Source: Plantibacter sp. VKM Ac-2880
GTDB lineage: Bacteria; Actinomycetota; Actinomycetes; Actinomycetales; Microbacteriaceae
DNA length: 64,000 nt
NCBI RefSeq assembly: GCF_015351235.1
Contig: NZ_JADKSJ010000001.1
Span: 2,435,668 to 2,499,667 of the forward strand
Direction: 5' to 3'
In this document: one piece after another, positions 24,429 to 31,741 of the stretch
Position numbering within the stretch: position 1 is the first letter of the stretch
Layout of the letters: each line of letters begins with the position of its first letter
Program-made: the position numbers and the translations under genes
The notes under the pieces: model-generated
Database searches by the model: none
What the model saw: only the letters and a program-made list of their open reading frames with translations
Told to the model about the DNA's origin: nothing

Positions 24429-25427
24429 GTGACCACCACTCGCACGAAGCACCCGGCCGGGCCGTCGATGACGATCGGCCTCATCACCCACCCCACGAAG
24501 AACATCGACGACTCCGTCCACGTCCTCCGCGCCTGGCAGCTCGAGCACGGCGCGCGCCTCGTCGGCCTCCGCTCGGAGGCGAACCGCCTCGGCGACGACG
24601 TCGAGCTGCTCGACGAGGACGCCTTCGCCTCATCGGTGGACGTCGCCGTCGCGATGGGTGGCGACGGCACGATGCTCGGAGCGATGCGTCTGCTGGCCGG
24701 CCGGTCGGCACCGGTGCTCGGCGTCAACTACGGCAACGTCGGCTTCCTCGTGGAGGTCGAGCCGACCGCGCTGGCGGCGGCATTGCAGCGGGTCAGCGAC
24801 CACGAGTTCTCACTCGAGCCCCACCACGGCCTCGAGGTCACGATCACCACCGGCGACGACGTCACCCACCTCCTGGCGTTCAACGACATCTCCATCGCGC
24901 GGCGCCCCGGTACCGGCGTCGTCATGGCGGACCTCGCGGTGGACGGGACCGCGTACGGGTACTTCAAGGCCGACGCGATCGTCGTCGCCACCCCGACCGG
25001 TTCCACCGCCTACAACTACGCCGCCGGTGGCCCGGTCCTGTCCCCTGCGGTGGCGGCCACCGTCGTCACGCCGGTGGCACCGATGTCCGGCATCGACCGC
25101 TCGTTCATCCTCGGCCCGGCCGAACGCCTGCAGTTCTCGATCGGCGCGGCGACGAAGCAGGCCGCGGTGGAGATCGACGGCCAGGTGCTGGCGGACGTCG
25201 CGGGCGGCGCGATCGTCTCCGTCCGGCTGGTCCGCGACGCGGCGAACGTCGTCCGACTCGATCCGAGCCGACACTCACGCAAGGGCAGGATGAAGCTCAG
25301 CCTCCTCGACCTGCCGCTCCGACGCGATCAACTGCTCGACCTCGTCCCACCCGACATCCGTGCGAGGGTCGAACGGCCGTCTCGCGTCCGGAGGTCGAGG
25401 AGCAAACCGGCCGACCCGTCGCACTGA
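24429..25427 (+). CDS. nadK: NAD kinase (ATP-NAD kinase family)
   Basis: The 332-aa protein starts at GTG 24429. Family motifs are clear: MGGDGTMLGAMRLL (GGDGT, ATP/polyphosphate site, near 77-90), LGVNYGNVGFLVEVE, the NE/D-rich AFNDISIARRPG, and VVATPTGSTAYNYAAGGPVLSP (NAD site). It phosphorylates NAD to NADP. Actinobacterial nadK normally sits between tlyA and recN. This copy is alone, between a hydrolase and a siderophore-interacting flavoprotein, so it may be a second paralog. A basic 30-residue C-terminal tail is extra compared with typical NadK. Confidence 0.88.
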   Translation: MTTTRTKHPAGPSMTIGLITHPTKNIDDSVHVLRAWQLEHGARLVGLRSEANRLGDDVELLDEDAFASSVDVAVAMGGDGTMLGAMRLLAGRSAPVLGVNYGNVGFLVEVEPTALAAALQRVSDHEFSLEPHHGLEVTITTGDDVTHLLAFNDISIARRPGTGVVMADLAVDGTAYGYFKADAIVVATPTGSTAYNYAAGGPVLSPAVAATVVTPVAPMSGIDRSFILGPAERLQFSIGAATKQAAVEIDGQVLADVAGGAIVSVRLVRDAANVVRLDPSRHSRKGRMKLSLLDLPLRRDQLLDLVPPDIRARVERPSRVRRSRSKPADPSH

Positions 25428-25446
25428 CGATCAGCCGACACCAGCG

Positions 25447-26286
25447 TCACGAGGCGGGCAGGACGACCCCGATCGGTTCGCGCTTCTCCGCCTGGAAGCG
25501 GTCCTCGGTCCGGCCGTAGGCCCAGTACCCGGAGAGCGAGAGCTGCGATCGGTCGAGCCCGCGCTGGGTGAGGAACAACTCGCGGAGGGCCTTCATCGAC
25601 TCCCGCTCGCCGTGCGCGAACACCTGGACGCGGCCGGCGGGCCAGGGGTGACCGGCGATGGCGGTCGCCAACAGGGACGCCGTCGTCTCGTCGCGAGCTG
25701 CGCGCCCGACCCAGATGAGCTGCACACCCGCCGGGCGGTCGAGCTCCATGAGGTCGTCGCGGCCACCGATCTCGATGAACGCGAGCCCCGTCGCCTCAGC
25801 GGGCAGGACCTCGAGTGCCGCGGCGATCGCCGGGACCGCGGACTCGTCTCCGGCGAACAGGTGCCAGTCGGCGGAGGGATCGGGACGATAGGCACCGCCC
25901 GGACCGGCGAAAACGACGCGGTCCCCCGGCCGGGCGGCAGCCGCCCACGGGCCGGCCAGTCCCTCGTCGCCGTGCACGACGAAGTCGATGTCGATGGTGC
26001 GCGCTTCACTGTCCACCCGCCGCACGGTGTAGGTGCGGGTGACCGGGAGGTCCTCGGGCGCCAGGGTCGTTCGCAGCGCGGCGAGGTCGTACGGCGGTTC
26101 CAGGCCGAGCTCGGGTTTCGCGAAGTACAGCTTCACGTAGCTGTCGGTGGCGTCCTTGGGCTGGAAATCAGCGAATCCGGGTCCGCCGAGGGTGAGGCGC
26201 ACCAGGTGCGGGGTGACCCAGGCGGTTCGGAGCACCTCGAGGATCGTCTGCGGACGTGGGGCTCGAGGTGCAGGTGTCGTCGTCAT
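25447..26286 (-). CDS. Siderophore-interacting FAD/NAD(P)H reductase
   Basis: The 279-aa protein starts at ATG 26286: GGAG lies six bases upstream, inside what would be the first codons of a start at 26298. The N-terminal FAD domain is about 15-135 (VTRTYTVRRVD for FAD binding, then GDRVVFAGPGG), and the C-terminal SIP domain follows (HLFAGDESAVPAIAAALE, then GYWAYGRTED). Members reduce ferric siderophores in the cytosol using NADPH or NADH to release iron. It would complement the siderophore importer at 45-49 kb. I see no iron box at its promoter. Confidence 0.88.
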   Translation of the reverse strand: MTTTPAPRAPRPQTILEVLRTAWVTPHLVRLTLGGPGFADFQPKDATDSYVKLYFAKPELGLEPPYDLAALRTTLAPEDLPVTRTYTVRRVDSEARTIDIDFVVHGDEGLAGPWAAAARPGDRVVFAGPGGAYRPDPSADWHLFAGDESAVPAIAAALEVLPAEATGLAFIEIGGRDDLMELDRPAGVQLIWVGRAARDETTASLLATAIAGHPWPAGRVQVFAHGERESMKALRELFLTQRGLDRSQLSLSGYWAYGRTEDRFQAEKREPIGVVLPAS

Positions 26287-26341
26287 GATTGTCTCCATTC
26301 TGCCGTCGATTGCTCGGTCTCGGCAGGGAGGATCCCGCTGT

Positions 26342-26347
26342 CATACT
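26342..26347 (+). promoter_or_regulatory. Leaderless-type -10 hexamer CATACT
   Basis: CATACT, six bases (GGATCA), then ATG at 26354. No ribosome site is evident, consistent with a leaderless message. Confidence 0.4.
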
Positions 26348-26353
26348 GGATCA

Positions 26354-26749
26354 ATGGCTACGACCGCAGGCTGGTACCCGAACCCCGACGACCCGACGAA
26401 GGAACTCCACTTCGACGGTGAGGCCTGGGGCGATTCACGGGTGTTGCGGTTCCAGCGGGACAAGCCGGCACAGACGGAAGCCACCGGATGGTATCCCCAC
26501 CCGACCGACGACGAGCGTCAGGTCCACTTCGACGGCCGGGGCTGGGACGACTCGCGGGTCCTCCAGCTGACCGGTGCCGCCTCCGCTGACGGCGAGCAGG
26601 CTCCGGTGTACGTCTCGACGGCGGAGCTGCCGGCGCCCGAGCGCGAGAACCGCGCCTGGACCATCACCAAGACGGTGTTGTCGTTCGGCCCGATCGTCGC
26701 CATCGCGATCGTCGGTGTCCTGGCGATCGTCTCCGGCGGCGGTAACTGA
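26354..26749 (+). CDS. DUF2510 membrane protein with two tandem DUF2510-like units
   Basis: The 131-aa protein starts at ATG 26354. Residues 6-33 (GWYPNPDD...HFDGEAWGDSRVLRF) and 44-72 (GWYPHPTDD...HFDGRGWDDSRVLQL) are two copies of the same unit, so the motif has duplicated. A single membrane segment (about 107-127) ends the protein, leaving only GGGN outside. DUF2510 units are common at the N-termini of actinobacterial membrane proteins and are thought to be small Trp-based binding modules; function is unknown. Confidence 0.75.
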   Translation: MATTAGWYPNPDDPTKELHFDGEAWGDSRVLRFQRDKPAQTEATGWYPHPTDDERQVHFDGRGWDDSRVLQLTGAASADGEQAPVYVSTAELPAPERENRAWTITKTVLSFGPIVAIAIVGVLAIVSGGGN

Positions 26750-26817
26750 CCCCGAGGCCACCGAGCGCGGCGTTCTCCCCACGGAAGGAGCACCCGCGCC
26801 GTCATCCGGCCGTGACG

Positions 26818-26856
26818 CAGCAGAGCGCCCCATCGAACCGGTGGGGCGCTCTGCTG
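26818..26856. terminator. Bidirectional terminator hairpin between DUF2510 and carD
   Basis: CAGCAGAGCGCCCCA and TGGGGCGCTCTGCTG form a perfect 15-bp stem with a 9-base loop. It starts 68 bp after the DUF2510 stop and ends 8 bp before the carD stop on the opposite strand, so it serves both converging genes. It lacks a U-tract, as is usual in high-GC actinobacteria. Confidence 0.85.
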
Positions 26857-26864
26857 GAACCGCG

Positions 26865-27380
26865 TTACTTGGCTGCGACGGCCTCTGGCGTCGCAATCGA
26901 GGAGGCGAGCACCTCGTCGAGGCCGGCGGAGGCCTCTTCGTCGGTCATCGCCTGTGCGAGGGCCAGCTCGGAGACGAGCACCTGGCGTGCCTTCTGCAGC
27001 ATGCGCTTCTCACCGGCGGACACACCGCTGTCCTGGTCGCGGCGCCACAGGTCGCGGACGACCTCGCCGACGCGGTGGACGTTGCCGCTCGCCATCTTCT
27101 CCTGGTTGGCCTTGTACCGACGCGACCAGTTGCCGGGCTCCTCGACGAACGGCTCGCGCAGGACGCCGTAGACGGCCTGGACGCCGTCGTGGTCGATGAC
27201 GTCGCGGACACCGACGAGGTCGGCGTTCGCGATCGGCAGCTTGATGGTGAGCTCGGACGTGTGCACGCGAAGCGTCATGACGTCCTGCTCGACACCCTTG
27301 ATCGTCACCTTCGACAACTCGGTGATGGTGACCGCTCCGTGGTGCGGGTAGACCAGGGTCTCTCCAACGATGAACTGCAT
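26865..27380 (-). CDS. carD: CarD-family RNA polymerase-binding regulator
   Basis: The 171-aa protein starts at ATG 27380. The N-terminal RNA polymerase interaction domain begins MQFIVGETLVYPHHGAV. The C-terminal helical DNA-binding domain keeps W85 in GNWSRRYKAN, the residue that wedges into the -10 upstream edge in Mycobacterium tuberculosis CarD, at the same position number. CarD stabilises open complexes at rRNA and many other promoters. It is normally essential. A strong terminator closes the gene; the short upstream gap overlaps the tetR 3' region. Confidence 0.95.
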   Translation of the reverse strand: MQFIVGETLVYPHHGAVTITELSKVTIKGVEQDVMTLRVHTSELTIKLPIANADLVGVRDVIDHDGVQAVYGVLREPFVEEPGNWSRRYKANQEKMASGNVHRVGEVVRDLWRRDQDSGVSAGEKRMLQKARQVLVSELALAQAMTDEEASAGLDEVLASSIATPEAVAAK

Positions 27381-27446
27381 GGTTCCTCTTCTCTTCTCAG
27401 GTCGTCACCGGCGCTCTCGCACCGGCGTCGTCGTGCTCCGGCGCGT

Positions 27447-28178
27447 TCAGCTGCCGGACGGTTCGGGGGTGGGTGCGGGCGCAGGAGGCGACGCACCGGT
27501 GGGTCGTTGCTCGAGCAGCCAGGCCGGCAGCAGCGCCACCAGGGCCTCGACCAGCTCGTCGTCCGAGACGTCGATGCGGCCGCGGCGCCAGCCGTCGACG
27601 AGGGAGAGCGTGCCACCGGCGACGTAGGCGGACACCAGGCCTGCCGGGATGCCGACCGGAACCTCGGTGCGCTCGAGCAACGCGCCGATGAGGTGGTCGG
27701 CGTGCTCGCCGACGAGGTCATCGAAGGCGCTGCGGGCGACAGGGAGTTCGAGCACGCTCGAGTACAGCGGCGCATCTTCGAGCAGCTGGGCGACCAGGCG
27801 TCGATAGGCTTCGCGGGCGCGTTCCGTGCTGCCGAGCGGCTCCCCCACAGGACGTACCGAGGCACCGGACGCGGCAAGGCCGGCGAACTGCATACGAAGG
27901 TAGGCGGCGGTGAGGTCGTCGAGGCTGGAGAAGTGGGCGTAGAACGAGCTGCGGCTGATGCCGGCGACCCGGACGATGTCACCGACGGACACGCGTTCCG
28001 GCCGACTGGCCAGAATGGTGGCCACGGCGTCGAAGATCGTCTGCCTGGTGCGCTCGGCACGGGGATCGCCCGTCACTCGGAGGACTGGAGCGAAGCGCTC
28101 GACGCGCGAGGGCGGAGCAGCACGTTGCGTGGTGGACTGCTCGACACCGAGGGCGGGAACTCCTGATGTGCGAGGCAT
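27447..28178 (-). CDS. TetR-family regulator
   Basis: The 243-aa protein starts at ATG 28178, placed by a TATACT hexamer seven bases upstream. A 35-residue leader precedes the TetR helix-turn-helix (about 40-85: RTRQTIFDAVATILASRPERVSVGDIVRVAGISRSSFYAHFSSLDDL). The C-terminal ligand domain is unassigned and the tail is Pro/Ala-rich. A perfect palindrome just upstream of its promoter suggests autorepression. No obvious target gene is divergent; the next region holds only repeats and a pseudogene, so a former neighbour may have been lost. Confidence 0.85.
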   Translation of the reverse strand: MPRTSGVPALGVEQSTTQRAAPPSRVERFAPVLRVTGDPRAERTRQTIFDAVATILASRPERVSVGDIVRVAGISRSSFYAHFSSLDDLTAAYLRMQFAGLAASGASVRPVGEPLGSTERAREAYRRLVAQLLEDAPLYSSVLELPVARSAFDDLVGEHADHLIGALLERTEVPVGIPAGLVSAYVAGGTLSLVDGWRRGRIDVSDDELVEALVALLPAWLLEQRPTGASPPAPAPTPEPSGS

Positions 28179-28185
28179 TCTGATC

Positions 28186-28191
28186 AGTATA
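28186..28191 (-). promoter_or_regulatory. -10 hexamer TATACT of tetR
   Basis: On the minus strand TATACT is seven bases before the ATG at 28178. It is the closest match to the -10 consensus in this window. The palindrome at 28201-28218 covers the region where the -35 would lie. Confidence 0.6.
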
Positions 28192-28200
28192 CCACGACTT

Positions 28201-28218
28201 CTCGGACAGCTGTCCGAG
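28201..28218. promoter_or_regulatory. Perfect 18-bp palindrome, likely TetR operator
   Basis: CTCGGACAGCTGTCCGAG is a perfect palindrome 9 bp upstream of the tetR -10. Length and symmetry suit a TetR-family dimer site, so autorepression is likely. Confidence 0.7.
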
Positions 28219-28244
28219 ACGGCAGATGACGGCCCGGCGCATCC

Positions 28245-28434
28245 CCCTTCGACAGGCTCAGGGACCGAGGCATTGCGCACATACCCAGCCCGGTCACTGA
28301 GCTTGTCGAAGTACCCACCAAGGACCCTTCGACAAGCTCAGGGACCGAAGCGTTCCGGACACATTTTTCCCGGTCACTGAGCTTGTCGAAGTGCCCACGA
28401 GGCACCCTTCGACACTTCGACAGGCTCAGTGCGG
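28245..28434. repeat. REPIN-like tandem units of the CTTCGACAAGCTCAG repeat
   Basis: Two similar composite units stand in tandem. Unit 1 (28245-28315) has a direct copy (28245-28267) and an inverted copy (28291-28315). Unit 2 (28324-28395) has a direct copy (28324-28347) and an inverted copy (28371-28395). The loops between inverted copies are also related (GACCGAgGCaTT... versus GACCGAaGCgTT..., both ending CCCGGTC), so the whole 71-72-bp unit was duplicated. A partial copy follows at 28403-28434. Each unit can fold into a long hairpin. Confidence 0.8.
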
Positions 28435-28457
28435 CGCAGCTCGGGGAACGGACGCGC

Positions 28458-28917
28458 TCAGAATGGTGCGGGGTCCGGCTCGGTTCGGTGGTGTTTGCCG
28501 TCGGGTGTCGCCCAGTCGAGGACTCCGCCCGGTTTATGGTCGAGGGTCCAGCCCGGGAGGTGCTTCATGCGGTTGTGGTGTCGGCAGAGGCAGGCGAGGT
28601 TGCCGACATCTGTGGTCCCTCCGTCTTCCCACGCGACCGAGTGATCGAGGTCGCAGGCCCGAGCTCGTCTGCCGCAGCCGGATGCCCGACAGGTGCCGTC
28701 CCGGAGTCGGACCGCGCGTTGCAGGTCGGCGGGCAGTCGGTACTGGTCGCGACTCACGGAGAGGACGGTTCCGGTTTCCGGCTGCACGAGGATTCGGGTG
28801 AAGGAGGGTGCGTTGACCGCGATGCGCGCTGCGGTCTCGGGGTGCGTCCGGGAACTCCGCGAGCTGCGCGGGGTACTCATCGCCAGCTCGAACTGCGGAA
28901 GTGGTGCTCTCGGTCAT
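28458..28917 (-). pseudogene. Broken HNH endonuclease gene (DUF222/13E12 family)
   Basis: The 3' part reads as an intact C-terminus (about 140 codons ending at 28458). APSFTRILVQPETGTVLSV, RLPADLQRAVRLRDGTC and the HNH core CDLDHSVAWEDGGTTDVGNLACLCRHHNRMKH are all standard for DUF222-HNH proteins. The roughly 300-residue DUF222 domain that should precede it is missing. A possible original start (MTESTTSAVRAGDE) lies at 28917 but in another frame, so an internal deletion with frameshift is likely. Repeats flank it on both sides. It is most likely non-functional. Confidence 0.75.
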
Positions 28918-28989
28918 GAATCGAGTCCACCACGAACCACTGAAATTCGAGATGCTGCGTTCGGGGCGGGTGTGGAAGTTCTTCGTGAG

Positions 28990-29145
28990 CCCTTCGACAA
29001 GCTCAGGGACCGGAGATGGTGCGCCCGCCGACAATCTCAGGTACCAGCAGTCACCAACCTTCGACACGCTCAGGGACCGGCAGATGGCGGCGCGCGAGGC
29101 CCAGGGACCGGACGTCGGAAGCGATGCGCGAGGCTCAGGCACCGG
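28990..29145. repeat. Further REP-like repeats, decaying series
   Basis: Direct copies lie at 28990-29013 (intact core) and 29058-29080 (one change, CACGCTCAG), with degenerate traces at 29024-29046, 29094-29111 and 29128-29145. Together with 28245-28434 they fill most of the 1-kb stretch 28179-29179. Apart from the HNH remnant I see no gene in that stretch. Confidence 0.7.
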
Positions 29146-29179
29146 CGTCTGCCGGGCACACCCGCTGATCACACTCCAG

Positions 29180-29602
29180 TCACGCCGCCGCCGGGGCGGC
29201 GATGTTCACCATCCATGCGACACCGAACCGGTCCTGCAGCATGCCGAAGCTGTCGCCCCACGGTGCCACGGCGAGCGGCTGCTGGACCGTCCCACCCTCG
29301 GCCAGCCGGTTGAAATACCCGGTCAGTCGTTCCTCATCCTCGTTCGGGCCACTCAGGGACATCGAGAACCCGCCGCCCTCCTGATGCTCCATATGCCTGG
29401 GCGTGTCCGCCGCCATGAAGACGACCCCCGCGTCACCGGTGAGCTGCGCGTGCATGACGAGGTCCAGCTCGTCCGGTTCGACCTCGACCCCGAAGTCGCG
29501 GAAGGTCGACAGCAGCAGTTCACCGGCGAAGACCGAGTGGTAGAACTCCATCGCCTCGCGCGCCGCACCGCGGAAGCTCAGATATGGATTGAGCGTCGTC
29601 AT
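29180..29602 (-). CDS. PhnB-like VOC-fold protein
   Basis: The 140-aa protein starts at ATG 29602 with AGAGGGA upstream. It has the glyoxalase/VOC fold of the PhnB-like subgroup: NPYLSFRGAAREAMEFYHSVFAGELLLSTF at the N-terminus, MHAQLTGDAGVVFMAAD in the middle, and WGDSFGMLQDRFGVAWMVNIA near the end. These proteins are usually homodimeric; many lack the glyoxalase metal ligands and have unknown roles. It is divergent from the MshA-like gene with 139 bp between. Confidence 0.85.
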   Translation of the reverse strand: MTTLNPYLSFRGAAREAMEFYHSVFAGELLLSTFRDFGVEVEPDELDLVMHAQLTGDAGVVFMAADTPRHMEHQEGGGFSMSLSGPNEDEERLTGYFNRLAEGGTVQQPLAVAPWGDSFGMLQDRFGVAWMVNIAAPAAA

Positions 29603-29729
29603 GATCGTCCCTCTCGCCTGGACAGGTGCATCGTCGCACTCGTCTCGCGATCATTCTCACGCGAGGCCGTCTGATGCGCGAGCACCTTCTGGTGCCGTCG
29701 CCACGAGGGGCCGGTACGCCGACGGCTAC

Positions 29730-29735
29730 TAGGCT
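29730..29735 (+). promoter_or_regulatory. Leaderless-type -10 hexamer TAGGCT for mshA-like gene
   Basis: TAGGCT, six bases (CATCTG), then GTG at 29742. It supports the GTG as start and a leaderless transcript. Confidence 0.6.
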
Positions 29736-29741
29736 CATCTG

Positions 29742-30977
29742 GTGCCCTCGCAACCACATCCCCTCCGCATCGCGATGATCTCGCTCCACACCAGTCCCGG
29801 TGACGAGCCGGGTTCAGGTGACGCCGGCGGGATGAACGTCGTGGTCCGTCACCAGGCCGTCGCGATGGGCGCCGCGGGGCACGAGGTCGACGTCATCACC
29901 CGGCGGTCCTCCACCGACCAGCCGTCCACAGCTTCCCTCGCCCCCGGCGTGCAGCTGCGGTTCCTCCATGCCGGACCCGCCGAGCCGGTCGCGAAGGGTC
30001 GACACGAGGAGTTCGTCGAGGACTTCCGTTCGGAACTCGCCCGGCTGCCGCGGTACGACGTCCTGCACGCCCACCACTGGTTCTCCGGCATGGCCGCACT
30101 CCCCCTCGCGCGTGAGCTGGCGGTTCCGCATGTGCAGAGCTTCCACAGCATCGCCGCCGAGTCCACCACGCCGCTCTCCCACGGCGAACGTGCCGAGTCC
30201 CCCGGGCGTCTGGCCGGCGAGGCATGGCTCGCCGCGCAGTCGGACGCGGTCGTCGCGATCAGCGCGGCCGAGGCCGACACCGCGATCACCCGGCTCGGAG
30301 CCCGCCCCGATCGGGTGTCGATCGTGCCGCCCGGTGTCGACGGGACGCTCTTCCACCCGCTCGGCGGAGCCCGTTCCGGTCGTCCGACGGCGGTTGTTGC
30401 TGGTCGCCTCCACCCACTGAAGGGCTTCGACCTCGCCATCGAGACCATCGCCGCGGTTCCGCTCGAACTGCGCCCGGAACTCGTCATCGCCGGCGACGTC
30501 TCCGTCGACTACGACCGCTACGCGGAGGAACTCGCCGCCCTCGCCCGTGACCTCGGTATCGCCGACGACGTCCGCTTCGTCGGGCCGCAGTCGCGGGTCG
30601 GGCTCGCCACGCTGTTCCGCGAGAGCTCGCTCGTGCTCGTCCCCTCGCACTCGGAGACGTACGGTCTCGTCGCACTCGAAGCCGCGGCGAGCGGCGTGCC
30701 GACCGTCGTCGCCGCGTCGGGTGGCCTGCGGGAGGCCGTCGTCGACGGAGAGACCGGCATCGTCCTCGAGTCCCGCGATCCCGCGGCGTGGGGAGCGGCC
30801 GTCACCAGCCTCCTGACCGACGGGACTCGCCTCGCTCGCCTCGGCAGCACGGCTCGCGAGCGCGCCGAGCACTTCGACTGGCAACGCTCCGGCGACGCCC
30901 TGATCGACGTCTACCGGCCACTCGTCGCCACCGCCCGCTCCCGAACCTGCGCGTCCGCGGCGACGTCCGCGTCGTGA
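29742..30977 (+). CDS. mshA: MshA-like glycosyltransferase (GT4)
   Basis: The 411-aa protein starts at GTG 29742. It is a GT-B retaining glycosyltransferase with the MshA hallmark near the N-terminus: MISLHTSP...GSGDAGGMNVVV. GRLHPLKGFDLAIE (nucleotide-sugar site) and the ESxTYGLVALEAAASGVPTV loop (ExxxxxE-type) lie in the C-terminal domain. MshA joins GlcNAc from UDP-GlcNAc to inositol-1-phosphate, the first step of mycothiol synthesis. It is shorter than mycobacterial MshA (about 480 aa), so a related acceptor is possible. The deacetylase-like gene overlaps its stop (GTGA), which strengthens the mycothiol reading. Confidence 0.75.
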   Translation: MPSQPHPLRIAMISLHTSPGDEPGSGDAGGMNVVVRHQAVAMGAAGHEVDVITRRSSTDQPSTASLAPGVQLRFLHAGPAEPVAKGRHEEFVEDFRSELARLPRYDVLHAHHWFSGMAALPLARELAVPHVQSFHSIAAESTTPLSHGERAESPGRLAGEAWLAAQSDAVVAISAAEADTAITRLGARPDRVSIVPPGVDGTLFHPLGGARSGRPTAVVAGRLHPLKGFDLAIETIAAVPLELRPELVIAGDVSVDYDRYAEELAALARDLGIADDVRFVGPQSRVGLATLFRESSLVLVPSHSETYGLVALEAAASGVPTVVAASGGLREAVVDGETGIVLESRDPAAWGAAVTSLLTDGTRLARLGSTARERAEHFDWQRSGDALIDVYRPLVATARSRTCASAATSAS

Positions 30978-31741
30978 GCGACGATCTCGGATCGGTGCTC
31001 AAGCGCACACGGACGGTCCTGTTCGCGCACGCGCACCCCGACGACGAGACGCTCGCGACGGGGGCGCTCATCGCCGACCTCGTCGCCCGCCGGATCGAGG
31101 TCGTCCTCGTGAGCGCGACGCGCGGCGAGCGTGGCGAGGTCGTCGACGGCCCGCTGCGCACGCTCGCCGGAACCGCCGCACTCGCCGCCCACCGCGAGGC
31201 GGAACTCACCGCAGCCTGCGCCGCCCTCGGGATCACCGCGCAGTACTGGCTCGGGACGCCGCCGGCCGCTCGACCGGGGACGAAGACGCGGTACGTCGAC
31301 TCCGGCATGCGCTGGGTGCGGGAGGGGCTGGCAGGGCCGGCCGACGACGTCCGGCCGGACGCGTTCTCGCTCGCACCACTCGACGCGGTCGCCGGAGACC
31401 TCGCCGCCCTCATCGAACAGGTCTCCCCCGACCTCCTCATCAGCTACGACCACGGCGGTGGCTACGGACACCCGGACCACTTGAGGATGCACGAGGCGGC
31501 ACTCGCGGCAGCAGCGCGGACCGGGACGCCCCTCGCGGAGATCGTCCACCACCGGGAAGCCCTCGACCCGGACCACGGTGACGCCGTCTGGTTCGACCTC
31601 GAGCACCGGCTGCCCGAGGTCGCTCGCGCCCTGCGCGAACACGCCAGCCAGCTGACGGTCGACGGCGCGCAACTCGTGCACTCAGGTGGTCAGCGGGAGG
31701 AGATCACCACCTCGGTGGGTCTGCGACTCCGGTCCCGCTAA
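30974..31741 (+). CDS. mshB: MshB-like zinc deacetylase (PIG-L family)
   Basis: The 255-aa protein starts at GTG 30974 within the preceding stop. Zinc and catalytic residues are visible as AHAHPDDETLA (H21, D23, D24) and GYGHPDHLRMH (H166, D168, H169), matching the PIG-L/MshB pattern (His, Asp, distant His). MshB removes acetate from GlcNAc-inositol; the related Mca cleaves mycothiol conjugates. Length (Mca and MshB both near 290-300 aa) does not separate the two, but the coupling to an MshA-like gene favours MshB. Its stop overlaps the stop of the convergent MFS gene (CTAA). Confidence 0.75.
   Translation: MSDDLGSVLKRTRTVLFAHAHPDDETLATGALIADLVARRIEVVLVSATRGERGEVVDGPLRTLAGTAALAAHREAELTAACAALGITAQYWLGTPPAARPGTKTRYVDSGMRWVREGLAGPADDVRPDAFSLAPLDAVAGDLAALIEQVSPDLLISYDHGGGYGHPDHLRMHEAALAAAARTGTPLAEIVHHREALDPDHGDAVWFDLEHRLPEVARALREHASQLTVDGAQLVHSGGQREEITTSVGLRLRSR

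Noticed and set aside
25447-26298. Start of the siderophore-interacting protein at ATG 26298
   Set aside because: The GGAG within the first codons of that form is correctly spaced as ribosome site for the ATG at 26286.
28245-29145. Insertion sequence with terminal inverted repeats
   Set aside because: Inverted copies exist, but no transposase frame lies between any pair and no target-site duplication is visible; the units fit REP-like repeats better.
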